Assembly: GCA_947566075.1 (NCBI GenBank)
Contig: CANOIM010000006.1
Location: forward strand, 62,001-126,000
Source: an uncultured Eggerthellaceae bacterium
GTDB lineage: Bacteria; Actinomycetota; Coriobacteriia; Coriobacteriales; Eggerthellaceae
Length of the DNA stretch: 64,000 nt
Direction: 5' to 3'
Position 1 is the first letter of the stretch. Each line of letters opens with the position of its first letter. The notes under the pieces were generated by a model that was not told the DNA's origin, did no database searches, and saw only the letters and a list, made by a program, of their open reading frames with translations. The translations under genes and the position numbers were made by a program. Of the stretch, positions 17,244-26,148 are shown in pieces.

Positions 17244-18044
17244 CTACGGCCGCTGGCCCATGCCGCCTTCCAGGGTGAGGGTCTCGCCGCTCATGAACTT
17301 GAAATCAGGGTTGGCCAACTGCACCACCACGCGCCCGATCTCAGTCTCAACATTGCCGTAATGGCCCATGGGTGGCATATGCACGTTGGCCTCGAAGGCA
17401 TCCGGGTATTGCTCTTGGAAGTTCTCCAACGCAGCCGTCCAGGCCAGCGGGCACACCACGTTCACGTTGATGCCATCGGGGCCCCATTCGGTGGCTGCCA
17501 CCCGGCTCATGCCGCGGATGCCCTCCTTGGCGGCAGCATAGGCGCTCTGACCATAGTTGCCGAAGAGCCCCGCGCCGGAAGCGAAGTTGATGACCGAACC
17601 CTTCGTCTCCTTCAGGTACGGGTAGCACGCCTGCATGTAGTAGAACGCAGCATAGAGGCCTGAGTAGATGGCAAGATCGAACTGGTCAGTGGTGTGATCT
17701 GCCAGCGTCACGCCCGAAGCGGAAGCCTGAGCGTTGTTCACCAATACATCAATGCGGCCGAACTTCTGAATGGCCTGGTCTATCACGTTCTGCACTACGG
17801 CCTGGTTGTCAGCGCCAGCGCTGACATCGGCCTGAACCGGGAGCACCTGGATGCCGTATTCGGCCTCAAGCTCTGCCTTCGCATTCTCCAGCTTCTGCAC
17901 ATTGCGCCCCGTGATGACCAGGTTCGCCCCCTCCTTCGCATAGGCGATGGCGATACCGTAGCCGATAGCGCCCGGAGAGCCATCTTTCAGCTTTGCCATG
18001 CCAGCGCCCGTGATGATGGCCGTCTTGCCGCTCAGGAATCCCAT
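17244..18044 (-). CDS. Short-chain dehydrogenase/reductase
   Basis: 266-residue NAD(P)-dependent oxidoreductase. The Rossmann start TAIITGAGMAKLKDGSPGAIG is an extended glycine loop, the NNAG motif reads NNAQ, and the active-site YxxxK is SAYAAAKEG with an upstream Ser in INFASGAG. The C-terminus GETLTLEGGMG is typical. The frame extends to 18182, but the ATG at 18044 follows GGAAGGGGAGGA and starts exactly at the domain. The extended loop resembles enoyl-ACP reductase-like or hydroxysteroid-type SDRs, but the substrate cannot be named. Confidence 0.85.
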   Translation of the reverse strand: MGFLSGKTAIITGAGMAKLKDGSPGAIGYGIAIAYAKEGANLVITGRNVQKLENAKAELEAEYGIQVLPVQADVSAGADNQAVVQNVIDQAIQKFGRIDVLVNNAQASASGVTLADHTTDQFDLAIYSGLYAAFYYMQACYPYLKETKGSVINFASGAGLFGNYGQSAYAAAKEGIRGMSRVAATEWGPDGINVNVVCPLAWTAALENFQEQYPDAFEANVHMPPMGHYGNVETEIGRVVVQLANPDFKFMSGETLTLEGGMGQRP

Positions 18045-18180
18045 GGGTCCTCCCCTTCCGAACCTATCGTTCTGTCTTGGAATTTGAATGAACTCGTGTA
18101 ATGATATGCCAGCGCTCTGAGAGCAGAGCGCTCCGGCAGCGCATTTTACGACGGGGAAACACAGGCGGGAGGTGGGTGCC

Positions 18181-19014
18181 ATGACGGATGCGGCGATCGC
18201 CTCTCAACCGAAGCAGGATGTCCTGTTCGGCCGTTCGGGTTTGAGCGAACGCGAATCGGTGGCCCTTGATGTCTTCCCCTGCCTCTTGGATGTTGCGGAA
18301 GCCATGCTCTTGAGCGGCGCTGACGTGCACTTCGTGGAGGAGAAGCTGGCGGATATCGGACGCGCCTACGGTGCCTACAAGATGAACGTCTTCGTCATCA
18401 CCTCTTCCATCATTGCCACTATGACGCTACCCAACGGCTATGAGCACACGCTCACTCGCCGGGTCATCGGCGAGGCCTCCATCGATTTTGACAAAGTGGA
18501 GAGGCTTGCCGCCCTTTGCACGGAAGCAGGTGAGGAGAATTACACCTACAAGGAGCTGAAGGCACGCCTCAAAGCCATCCGAGCCCGTAGCATCCCTACT
18601 TGGTCGCTGTTCTTGGGCGGCATCCTGTCTGCCGGTGCCTTCGCGCTGTTCTTCGGAGGATCCTTCCTTGATGCAGCCGTCTCGGGCGCCTTCGCCGTAT
18701 TCCTATGCCTCTCGCTCAAGTTCCTCCGGCCTTGGACGCCCAGCACCATCATCTTCAATTTCCTGAATTCCTTCCTCTGTGGGTTGGGGATCATGGCCAT
18801 AGATAGCATCTGGGGCGGCATATCGCCCGATATGGTGATGATCGGGGATATCATGCTGCTCATCCCCGGCGTTGCCATGACCAATGCCACGCGGGATATG
18901 TTCTCAGGTGACACAGTATCCGGCATCATGCGCTTCGTGGAAAGCTTGCTGTGGGCCATTGCCCTGGCCCTTGGATTCATGGCCGCCATCTGGCTGGCCC
19001 AGATGATCTGGTGA
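18181..19014 (+). CDS. Threonine/serine exporter, ThrE N-terminal domain protein
   Basis: 277 residues of the ThrE family (PF06738). A cytosolic region of about 140 residues carries AEAMLLSGADVHFVEEKLADIGRAYG, typical of the family; about five membrane helices follow, ending in AIALALGFMAAIWLAQMIW. Together with the next gene it makes a split two-component exporter for threonine/serine or a related metabolite. A GTG at 18172 is possible, but the ATG at 18181 has GGGAGGT at good spacing. Confidence 0.87.
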   Translation: MTDAAIASQPKQDVLFGRSGLSERESVALDVFPCLLDVAEAMLLSGADVHFVEEKLADIGRAYGAYKMNVFVITSSIIATMTLPNGYEHTLTRRVIGEASIDFDKVERLAALCTEAGEENYTYKELKARLKAIRARSIPTWSLFLGGILSAGAFALFFGGSFLDAAVSGAFAVFLCLSLKFLRPWTPSTIIFNFLNSFLCGLGIMAIDSIWGGISPDMVMIGDIMLLIPGVAMTNATRDMFSGDTVSGIMRFVESLLWAIALALGFMAAIWLAQMIW

Positions 19015-19481
19015 CCCTCATGGATGCTTACGCTTGGGTTCAGATGGCAACGGCCTTCCTGGGGGCCTTGGGGTTCGCCCTGTTCTTCAACGTGCGCCTT
19101 CGGCGGGTGCTCCCGGCCTCTATCGGAGGGCTCATCACCTGGGCCCTGTACTGGGCGCTCTTCCAGGCCATCGGCCAGATCTTCGTCCCCTGCGTGATAG
19201 CCAGCACCTTCGCAGCCGCCTATGCGGAGGTGGTCGCGCGCATGCACCGCGTGCCCACCACCGTGTTCTTCATCATCAGCGTGATCCCGCTCGTCCCGGG
19301 ACGCGGGTTGTTCTATACGATGTCCGACGCAGTGAATGGACGCTGGGATGCCTTCGCCGTAGATTCCACCGCCACGCTGCTCTTCGCTGCGGGCATCGCT
19401 GCAGGTATCTGCCTCGTCACCGCCTGGGTGCAAACCTGGAAATACGGCCAACGGAAGATCGAACGGATCCGCAGCAAGTAG
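19011..19481 (+). CDS. Threonine/serine exporter, second membrane component (ThrE_2-like)
   Basis: 156 residues, four to five membrane helices, matching the PF12821-type partner of ThrE: VQMATAFLGALGFALFFNVR at the start and ISVIPLVPGRGLFYTM with the conserved PGRG-like turn. The GTG start overlaps the stop of the preceding gene by four bases (GTGA); an ATG at 19020 is an alternative. In other species these two halves are fused, supporting a joint exporter. Confidence 0.86.
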   Translation: MTLMDAYAWVQMATAFLGALGFALFFNVRLRRVLPASIGGLITWALYWALFQAIGQIFVPCVIASTFAAAYAEVVARMHRVPTTVFFIISVIPLVPGRGLFYTMSDAVNGRWDAFAVDSTATLLFAAGIAAGICLVTAWVQTWKYGQRKIERIRSK

Positions 19482-19571
19482 AACCGAGGGATACAAGCCC
19501 GCAAACCACATCCGAAGACCCAAGGGGATGCGGTGCTTTGCTGACCGAAGAGAGGGGAAGGGACACCTGTA

Positions 19572-20213
19572 ATGTGCAAAAGATTCAAGGCACTATCCTG
19601 GGATGAGATACTCGAGGTCATCCAAGCCCTGGAAGAGGGACAGCCCTGTGCACTGCAGTCCAACCCCTCAGAGCTCAGGCTGGATGCCTTCCCGCGCTCT
19701 AACGTTCCCCTCATCGGGCAGTCTGATCAAAGGCTCATTCCCCTGAGCCTGCTTTGGGGATTCAAGGCCCACTGGACCAAACGGCGCGTCATCTACAACG
19801 CTCGCATCGAAACCGCCTTGGAACAGGAGCAAGGGTTCTGGTGCGAAGCGATAGACCGCAGCCGCTGCATCGTACCCACCCTGGGCTTCTATGAGGCCTG
19901 CGCCACCGAGACCCTCATAAGCCCTCAGACGGGCAAGCCCGTGCAGCGCCAGTACCAATTCGCGTTGCCGGAAGGGATCACCTATCTGGCAGCCATCTGC
20001 AACCAAGAGACCTTCAGCGTGATGACCACCTGCGCGAACAACATCGTTGCGCCCATACACCCGCGCATGCCCATGGTGCTGCGCCCTGAAGAGATAGACC
20101 AGTGGCTCTTCGGGAACTATGCGGCGTTGGCTGACCGCAGCGATGTGTTCCTGGAATGCCACGCGGAAGCATTCCGTCCCCCTCGGACCAAACTGCAGCT
20201 GACGCTGTTCTGA
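19572..20213 (+). CDS. SRAP (SOS response-associated peptidase/HMCES) family protein
   Basis: 213 residues. The family's catalytic Cys2 is present after Met1 (MCKRF), and removal of Met exposes it to form a thiazolidine crosslink with abasic sites in single-stranded DNA. RSRCIVPTLGFYEA corresponds to the conserved region with the active glutamate, and IVAPIHPRMPMVL holds the conserved histidine. It is 90 bases downstream of the exporter pair. The function is inferred from the YedK/HMCES family. Confidence 0.9.
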   Translation: MCKRFKALSWDEILEVIQALEEGQPCALQSNPSELRLDAFPRSNVPLIGQSDQRLIPLSLLWGFKAHWTKRRVIYNARIETALEQEQGFWCEAIDRSRCIVPTLGFYEACATETLISPQTGKPVQRQYQFALPEGITYLAAICNQETFSVMTTCANNIVAPIHPRMPMVLRPEEIDQWLFGNYAALADRSDVFLECHAEAFRPPRTKLQLTLF

Positions 20214-20228
20214 GCCAGCAACGGCGCT

Positions 20229-21926
20229 TTAGGAAGCGCTCACCCCTGCCAGTTCAGCTGCCATCTCCCGCAGCTTGAACTTCTGCACCTTCATGGAAGG
20301 GGTCATGGGGAAATCATCCACGAAGAATACCCGCTTGGGCACCTTGTATCGGGCGATGCGCGGGATGGCCCACTGACGCACGTCATCTTCGGTCATATCC
20401 TCATAGCCCGGGCGCGTGCGGATGAAGGCACCCACGATCTCACCGTATTTCTCATCCGGGATGCCCACCACCTGAGCATCCAGCACCCCCGGCATGGTCA
20501 GCAGGAAGTTCTCCACCTCCAACGGATAGATGTTCTCGCCGCCGCGGATGATCATGTCCTTGATGCGGCCGGTCACGCGGTAATAGCCGTCTTCATCCAC
20601 CGTGCCCAGGTCTCCCGAATGCAGATAGCCGTCAGCGTCAATGGCCTTCGCCGTTTCCTCGGGCATCTTGTAGTAGCCCTTCATGACGTTGTAACCCTTG
20701 CAGCAGAGCTCCCCCGGCTCCCCCACGCCGCAGATGTGCCCATCCGTTGGGTCTATCACGCGCACGTCAACGGGCGGGTGCTTCTTGCCCACGGTCTCGC
20801 ACTTGTGCTCCACGTCATCATCGGCCGAGGTTTGGGTGAACACGGGACTGGTCTCCGTGAGGCCATAGCAGATGGTTATCTCGCGCATGTTCATCTTGTC
20901 CATGACCTCGCGCATGGTCTCAGGCGGACAGGGGCTGCCAGCCATGATGCCCGTGCGCATGTGGCTGAGGTCGAAGCTATCGAAATCAGGGTGGTTCAGC
21001 TCTGCGATGAACATGGTGGGCACACCATAGACCGCGGTGGCCTTTTCCTTGTGGAGCGCCTGGAGCACAAGCCCTGCATCGAAGTCTTCCACGATCAGCA
21101 TGGTGGAGCGGTGGGTCAGGTTCGCCATGACGCCCAGTACGCAACCGAAGCAATGGAAGAACGGCACCGGCAGGCACACCCTATCCTCAGACCCCAGCCG
21201 CTGGCCTTCGCCGATATAGAAGCCGTTGTTCAGGATGTTGCGATGGGTGAGCATGACGCCCTTGGGGAACCCCGTGGTGCCAGAAGTGTACTGCATCATG
21301 ACCACGTCATTGTTGTTGAACTGGCTGCGGGCCCATTCCAGATCAGAGTCAGGCCTATGCTGCCCCAGCAAGATCAGCTCGGGCACGCTGTAGAAGCCCC
21401 GATGCTTCTCCGGGCCCATGTAGATGAGGTTCTTCAGGTGCGGATAGGTCTCCGTGCTGAGGAAGCCGCGAGGCTGCTCCAGGGATTCAGGCACCAGGTC
21501 ACGGATGATCTGGAGGTAATCCACATCCCGATAGGCATCTATGATGCAGAGCGCCTTCATGTCAGACTGCTTGAGAACGTAGTCTATCTCATGGCTCTTG
21601 TAGATAGGGTTCACCGTGACCATGACGATGCCCACCTTCGCCGTAGCGTACATGAAGGTGAGCCAGTCAGGGATGTTGCGTGCCCACACGCCCAGATGGT
21701 CCCCCGGCTTCATGCCGATGGACATGAGCCCCTTGGCCAGGGCGTCCGTACGCTCATCGAAGTCTTGGTAGGTCCAGCGCAGGTCACGATCTGGGTACAC
21801 GACGAATTCGTGGTCCGGGTCCTTCGCCACCTGTTCCTTGAAGTAATCCCCTATGGTGAGCTCTGAATGAAGGGGACAGTTCGGGTCCCCGGGAATGGGT
21901 TGGGTGATGTTCGCTTCTTCAGTCAT
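20229..21926 (-). CDS. AMP-forming acyl-CoA synthetase
   Basis: 565 residues of the ANL superfamily, activating a carboxylic acid to its CoA thioester through an acyl-AMP. Motifs: A3 YTSGTTGFPKGVMLTHRN, A5 ICYGLTETSPV, A7 YLHSGDLGTVDEDGYYRVTGR and A10 YKVPKRVFFVDDFPMTPSMKVQK. Similarity of layout to FadD-like medium/long-chain acyl-CoA ligases is strong, but chain length cannot be read off. The ATG at 21926 follows TAGGAA. It lies eight bases after an XRE-cupin regulator on the same strand, probably one operon. Confidence 0.92.
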   Translation of the reverse strand: MTEEANITQPIPGDPNCPLHSELTIGDYFKEQVAKDPDHEFVVYPDRDLRWTYQDFDERTDALAKGLMSIGMKPGDHLGVWARNIPDWLTFMYATAKVGIVMVTVNPIYKSHEIDYVLKQSDMKALCIIDAYRDVDYLQIIRDLVPESLEQPRGFLSTETYPHLKNLIYMGPEKHRGFYSVPELILLGQHRPDSDLEWARSQFNNNDVVMMQYTSGTTGFPKGVMLTHRNILNNGFYIGEGQRLGSEDRVCLPVPFFHCFGCVLGVMANLTHRSTMLIVEDFDAGLVLQALHKEKATAVYGVPTMFIAELNHPDFDSFDLSHMRTGIMAGSPCPPETMREVMDKMNMREITICYGLTETSPVFTQTSADDDVEHKCETVGKKHPPVDVRVIDPTDGHICGVGEPGELCCKGYNVMKGYYKMPEETAKAIDADGYLHSGDLGTVDEDGYYRVTGRIKDMIIRGGENIYPLEVENFLLTMPGVLDAQVVGIPDEKYGEIVGAFIRTRPGYEDMTEDDVRQWAIPRIARYKVPKRVFFVDDFPMTPSMKVQKFKLREMAAELAGVSAS

Positions 21927-21934
21927 GGCGATTC

Positions 21935-22513
21935 CTACAACGGGGTATAGACACAAGCCAAGAACTTCGCGTTCTGGCCGTCATGGGCGCGTACCTGATG
22001 GGGCACGATGGAATCATAGTAGATGCTCTCACCGGGGTGGAGGACGAAGACATCCTTGCCGTATTCTATCTCGATGCAGCCCTCCATGCCGTAGAGCCAT
22101 TCCTCCCCTTCATGGCTGTCCAGCTTGTGGGTGGTCTCACCGGAAGGGGTCACCGTGATGATGAAGGGATCCATATGGCGGGAGGGGCGCCCAGCCGCCA
22201 AGCTGAAGTAGCTCAAGTCCCCTGCATCCCGCGCGGTCTGAAGCGTCTTCACGCGTTCGACCTCTTCCATCTGCTCAGCGCTGATGTAAGCGGGGCCGAA
22301 GGATTCATCATCATCCATGAGCGTTCCCAGGCGCACCCCTAGCGCCCGCGTGAGCTTGATGAGCGGCGCCAGAGAAGGAGGCACCTCCCCGGCTTCCAGC
22401 TTTTCGATGACCTCCGCCTCGCATCCACACCGGTCTGCTAGGTCTTGCGTGCTCAGATGGTGGGCCTCTCGCAACGTGGTGATCTTGCGGCCGAGACGGT
22501 TGTCGTTTTCCAT
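21935..22513 (-). CDS. XRE-family regulator with C-terminal cupin domain
   Basis: 192 residues. The helix-turn-helix (about 10-65: LSTQDLADRCGCEAEVIEKLEAGEVPPS) is followed by a linker and a cupin fold (about 115-190: HEGEEWLYGMEGCIEIEYGKDVFVLHPGESIYYDSIVPHQV), which would sense a small molecule. Regulators of this type often control the adjacent gene. Here the acyl-CoA ligase follows in the same operon, so an acyl-CoA or fatty-acid ligand is a reasonable inference. Confidence 0.9.
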   Translation of the reverse strand: MENDNRLGRKITTLREAHHLSTQDLADRCGCEAEVIEKLEAGEVPPSLAPLIKLTRALGVRLGTLMDDDESFGPAYISAEQMEEVERVKTLQTARDAGDLSYFSLAAGRPSRHMDPFIITVTPSGETTHKLDSHEGEEWLYGMEGCIEIEYGKDVFVLHPGESIYYDSIVPHQVRAHDGQNAKFLACVYTPL

Positions 22514-22597
22514 GGGTGCATCCTCCTTGCCAAAAAAGCGTATCCGGCTATGATAGCGAAATCATCCCCTGATGGCGGGAGAAGATGCACGTTCCCC

Positions 22598-22603
22598 TAT
22601 ACT
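22598..22603 (+). promoter_or_regulatory. -10 box five bases before the upp start (leaderless candidate)
   Basis: TATACT ends five bases before the ATG at 22609, which puts the expected transcription start at the start codon itself. No Shine-Dalgarno sequence is visible upstream of this ATG. Confidence 0.45.
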
Positions 22604-22608
22604 GAGCG

Positions 22609-23265
22609 ATGCACATCAGAGGGAAAGGAAGATCCGCGGGACAGCTGCATGTAGTGGATCACCCGCTCATCGAAGCGAAGCTGACGCAGATGCGCAACGA
22701 GGCCACCACTCCGCCGGAGTTCCGAAGCCTTTTGAGGGAGGTCACGCTCCTCTTGGGCTTCGAAGCCACGAGAGATCTTCCCACTAAAGAGGTCACGGTC
22801 AAGACCCCCATCTGCGAAAGCACCTTCCCCACTCTCGACGCGGACTTCTTCACCCTGGTACCCATCTTACGGGCAGGCTTGGGGATGGTGGAAGGGATGC
22901 TTGAGCTGATGCCCTTCGCCCATGTGGGCCATATCGGGCTGGTCCGCAACGAAGAGACCCATGTTCCCGAAGAGTATTACTACAAGATGCCCCCAGGGTT
23001 CGAGCATTCCGTAGTGCTGGTGCTTGACCCTATGCTGGCTACGGGCGGCAGCGCAATAGACGCTATCTCCCGGCTCAAGGACAGAGGGTGCCAGAACATC
23101 CGGCTGGTGAACATCATCGGAGCACCCGAAGGGGTGGGCGCCGTCCAGCAAGCCCATCCGGATGTGGATATCTACATAGCCGCAGTTGACGAAGGCTTGA
23201 ATGAGAACGCCTATATCGTACCGGGGCTCGGTGACGCAGGAGACCGCATCTTCGGCACCTGCTGA
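22609..23265 (+). CDS. upp: Uracil phosphoribosyltransferase
   Basis: Salvages uracil to UMP with PRPP. 218 residues with VDHPLIEAKLTQMRNEAT at the start, VPILRAGLGMVEGM, the PRPP loop VLVLDPMLATGGSAIDAI and the uracil-binding C-terminal AYIVPGLGDAGDRIFGT. The first dozen residues (MHIRGKGRSAGQ) are extra relative to the usual start. An in-frame GTG at 22654 is the alternative but lacks a well-spaced ribosome site, so the ATG may be used leaderless. Confidence 0.95.
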   Translation: MHIRGKGRSAGQLHVVDHPLIEAKLTQMRNEATTPPEFRSLLREVTLLLGFEATRDLPTKEVTVKTPICESTFPTLDADFFTLVPILRAGLGMVEGMLELMPFAHVGHIGLVRNEETHVPEEYYYKMPPGFEHSVVLVLDPMLATGGSAIDAISRLKDRGCQNIRLVNIIGAPEGVGAVQQAHPDVDIYIAAVDEGLNENAYIVPGLGDAGDRIFGTC

Positions 23266-23346
23266 GCTGGCGCAGAGGGCGCGCTGCAAAGAGGCTATAA
23301 TCGCGTGCGAGAAAACTGAGCTTGGTAGCGAAAGATAGGGACTGCA

Positions 23347-24270
23347 TTGATCTACGATAACGTGCTGGAAGCGCTGGGGCATACGCCGCTCGTGCGCTTG
23401 CAGCGCCTGACAGAGCCAGACATGGCCCAGATCCTCGTGAAATACGAAGGCGTGAACGTGGGTGGATCCATCAAAACGCGTACGGCAGCCATGATGATCG
23501 AAGAGGCCGAGGCCCGCGGAGACATCGGCCCCGGCAGCATCATCGTAGAGCCCACCAGCGGGAACCAAGGCATCGGCCTTGCCCTAGTGTGCGCCGTGAA
23601 GGGCTACGAAGCGCGCATCATCATGCCCGATTCCGTATCCGAGGAACGCCGCTTGCTGGTAGAGCACTATGGGGCCACGACCATCATCGTCCACGACGAG
23701 GGTGACATCGGCAAGGCCATCGATGAATGCATCAGCATCGCGAACGAGATGGCTGCCGAAGACCCCCACGTGTACGTGCCACAGCAATTCGAGAACATAG
23801 ACAACCTGCGAGCGCATCGCAATCACACCGCGCTGGAGATAGCTGAGGACGCCGGTTGCCACATCCATGGCTTCGTGAGCGGCATAGGGACAGGCGGCAC
23901 CATATCCGGCATCGGGCAAACCTTGAAGAGGCTCTACCCGGATATAGAGATATGGGCGGTAGAACCTGAAGATGCCGCCATCCTGTCAGGCGGAGGCATA
24001 GGCAGCCACCTGCAGATGGGCATCGGCGACGGGCTGATCCCAGCCATCCTGGACCAGAATATCTACGATGACATCTGCATCATCAGCGACGATGAGGCCA
24101 TCCAGACCGCGCGAGACCTTGCACGCAAGGAGGGGTTGATGTGCGGCGTTTCCTCCGGTACCAACGTGGCAGCTGCCAAGCGCTTAGCGCGCAAGCTGGG
24201 CCCCGGCAAGACCGTGGTGACGGTGCTCCCTGACACGGGGGAACGCTACTTCTCAACGCCCTTGTTCTAG
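23347..24270 (+). CDS. cysK: Cysteine synthase (O-acetylserine sulfhydrylase)
   Basis: PLP enzyme making cysteine from O-acetylserine and sulfide. 307 residues: LGHTPLVRLQRL, the PLP lysine in VGGSIKTRTAA (a variant of the common GGSVKDR), the substrate loop EPTSGNQGIGLA and the phosphate-binding loop SGIGTGGTISGIG. It starts at TTG with TAGGGA upstream. The Asp-to-Thr change after the PLP lysine is uncommon in classic CysK but seen in related subgroups, so a CysM-like preference is not excluded. Its substrate would come from CysE at 8407. Confidence 0.92.
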   Translation: MIYDNVLEALGHTPLVRLQRLTEPDMAQILVKYEGVNVGGSIKTRTAAMMIEEAEARGDIGPGSIIVEPTSGNQGIGLALVCAVKGYEARIIMPDSVSEERRLLVEHYGATTIIVHDEGDIGKAIDECISIANEMAAEDPHVYVPQQFENIDNLRAHRNHTALEIAEDAGCHIHGFVSGIGTGGTISGIGQTLKRLYPDIEIWAVEPEDAAILSGGGIGSHLQMGIGDGLIPAILDQNIYDDICIISDDEAIQTARDLARKEGLMCGVSSGTNVAAAKRLARKLGPGKTVVTVLPDTGERYFSTPLF

Positions 24271-24318
24271 ACAAGCCAAAAGGGAAGCGAACAGAATGAT
24301 GCTTCTGGATTGCCTGGC

Positions 24319-24453
24319 GTTGAGACGATGCAGCTCCTCCAGGACGGGAACTGGGCCGCGGGCGGTGCCTACGCGCTGTTCTCCTGCGTCCTCTGCATAG
24401 CAGGCGCCTTCGCGGGAAACGCTGCCGCACGCTTTCTAGCGCCCGGCGCGTGA
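24319..24453 (+). pseudogene. crcB (fluoride channel) C-terminal remnant
   Basis: One frame reads VETMQLLQDGNWAAGGAYAL followed by a hydrophobic helix (FSCVLCIAGAFAGNAAARF) and a stop at 24451-24453. This matches the C-terminal end of CrcB/Fluc fluoride channels, where ETMQL begins the penultimate segment. The rest of the protein (about 80 residues) is missing upstream: the frame runs into the cysK 3' region with no membrane segments. It appears to be a truncated leftover at a rearrangement point. Confidence 0.6.
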
Positions 24454-24485
24454 CGATGCACGAGCGCGAACCCCTTTTCATCGTC

Positions 24486-24510
24486 AGGCTCTCTTATCCA
24501 AGAGCGAACC
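24486..24510. repeat. Imperfect hairpin, shared with 32999-33026
   Basis: GGCTCTCTTATCCAAGAGCGAACC; the core TCTTATCCAAGA is identical to that at 32999-33026, where the arms pair better. Both copies are intergenic and may act as terminators or dispersed palindromes. Confidence 0.55.
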
Positions 24511-24612
24511 AGAAGGCATCTGAGGATCTGGCAGAACATATACCGTGATAAGGACATGCTGCTTGAAGACCGGGATCTTGCGCACATCCCGCAATTCTTA
24601 TCCTATTTACTT

Positions 24613-24661
24613 TGCGTATTGACGCATATACTTCATATTGATACTCTGCGTATTGACGCAT
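24613..24661. repeat. Two copies of a 15-bp dyad repeat upstream of the ATPase gene
   Basis: TGCGTATTGACGCAT occurs at 24613-24627 and 24647-24661. Each copy contains the inverted repeat TGCGT/ACGCA, and a third TATTGA core sits between them at 24636-24641. The second copy ends 22 bases before the ATPase start codon, consistent with an operator. Confidence 0.7.
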
Positions 24662-24683
24662 CTGCTGAATCTTGGGAGTGAAC

Positions 24684-26057
24684 ATGGAGCTGAGAAGGGA
24701 TATATACGACAAGCTGCTCGCCTGGAAGAACGAATCCGCTGGCTCTTCGGCTCTCTTGATAGAGGGCGCACGCCGGATAGGCAAATCAACCATCACGGAG
24801 AAATTCGGAAGAGAGAATTACCGATCTTGCATTTCGATTGATTTCTCCATCGCCCCAAAATCAGTACGTGATAACTTCAGCGAAAATCTGTCACATCTCG
24901 ATAGGTTTTTCCAGACACTCTCAATTGAATACGGCGTGCGCCTGTTTGAACGAGACTCCCTGATCATCTTCGATGAAGTCCAGACGTTCCCCCCGGCACG
25001 CCAGGCCATAAAGACCCTGGTCAGGGATGGACGATACGACTTCATCGAGACCGGATCCCTCATATCGATTCGCGAGAACGTCAAAGACATCGTGATCCCC
25101 TCAGAGGAGAAAACCATGCGGATGTATCCGCTTACGTTTCAGGAGTTCCTTATCGCGGCGGATGAAGAACCCTTGCTGGAATACATACGCGAATGCTACG
25201 CCAAACGGGTTGCCCTAGAAGATTCATTTCATAAGCGCGCATCGCGTCTCGTACGCGAATACATACTCGTGGGGGGCATGCCGCAAAGCATCGTTGCCTA
25301 CTTGGAAAACGCCGGCGATTTCTTCGCATCAGATCAGGCAAAACGGCAGATTCTCACCTTGTACCGCAATGATATTCAGAAGATATCGACACGCTACCGT
25401 TCGAAAGTCGCAGCGCTGTTCGATTATCTTCCCGGATATCTATCAACGCACGAAAAGAAGGTCGTGCTCAAGAAGGTAGACGAGCACGGAGAATTCAACC
25501 GATACGATGACCCATTGTTCTGGCTTGGCGATTCCATGATTTGCAATCTATGCTACCGATGCTCAGACCCAAACATCGGTCTTGCCATGACGCAAGATGA
25601 CACGTCAGTTAAATGCTACATGGGGGATACAGGCCTACTCGTGAGCCTCGCGTTCTCTGAAAACGAACTTACTTCAATGGAGCTATATCGCAAGGTACTA
25701 GCTGGTCGCCTCTCCCTTAACGAGGGAATGCTTCACGAGAACCTCATCGCGCAGACAATCGCTGCTGCAGGGAGAAAACTATACTTCTATACCCACTATT
25801 CTGAGGAGAAGCACCGTAACGACGTCGAGATCGACTTCCTCCTCTCATCGGGAAGCACAACCAACCCGAAAATCGATCCAGTGGAAGTCAAGTCCGCCAA
25901 GAATTACACGAAGACCTCGTACGATGAGTTCAAAAGGCGCTTCAAAAAGAGAATCGGGCAGTCATTCATCGTGCATCCCAAGGCATTTTCGCAAGATGCA
26001 AGCGGCATGAAGATACCCACGTACATGTGGTTTTGTGTACTGGAGGAAATGGACTAG
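24684..26057 (+). CDS. AAA ATPase with DUF4143 C-terminal domain
   Basis: 457 residues. The N-terminal P-loop domain has IEGARRIGKSTI as Walker A and DSLIIFDEVQ as Walker B, then the family's RYDFIETGSLISI and the YPLTFQEFL block. The C-terminal DUF4143 part ends with NDVEIDFLLSSG...PVEVKSAKNY, a PD-(D/E)xK-like nuclease arrangement. Base composition is visibly lower in GC than the neighbours and codons such as AAA, ATA and TTT are more frequent, pointing to horizontal acquisition. The ATG at 24684 follows GGGAG. Such ATPases spread with mobile DNA; their cellular role is not established. Confidence 0.88.
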   Translation: MELRRDIYDKLLAWKNESAGSSALLIEGARRIGKSTITEKFGRENYRSCISIDFSIAPKSVRDNFSENLSHLDRFFQTLSIEYGVRLFERDSLIIFDEVQTFPPARQAIKTLVRDGRYDFIETGSLISIRENVKDIVIPSEEKTMRMYPLTFQEFLIAADEEPLLEYIRECYAKRVALEDSFHKRASRLVREYILVGGMPQSIVAYLENAGDFFASDQAKRQILTLYRNDIQKISTRYRSKVAALFDYLPGYLSTHEKKVVLKKVDEHGEFNRYDDPLFWLGDSMICNLCYRCSDPNIGLAMTQDDTSVKCYMGDTGLLVSLAFSENELTSMELYRKVLAGRLSLNEGMLHENLIAQTIAAAGRKLYFYTHYSEEKHRNDVEIDFLLSSGSTTNPKIDPVEVKSAKNYTKTSYDEFKRRFKKRIGQSFIVHPKAFSQDASGMKIPTYMWFCVLEEMD

Positions 26058-26148
26058 CCCCCCCCCTAGCTGAAACAGACTTGCATATTGCAGACCTGTG
26101 GATATTTGTTCACGGAAGGGGTCAGGATCGATGGAACAGGGGGCGGTT

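Noticed and set aside
24613..24661. CRISPR array
   Set aside because: Only two exact 15-base copies with a 19-base gap, too short and too few, and no cas genes nearby.
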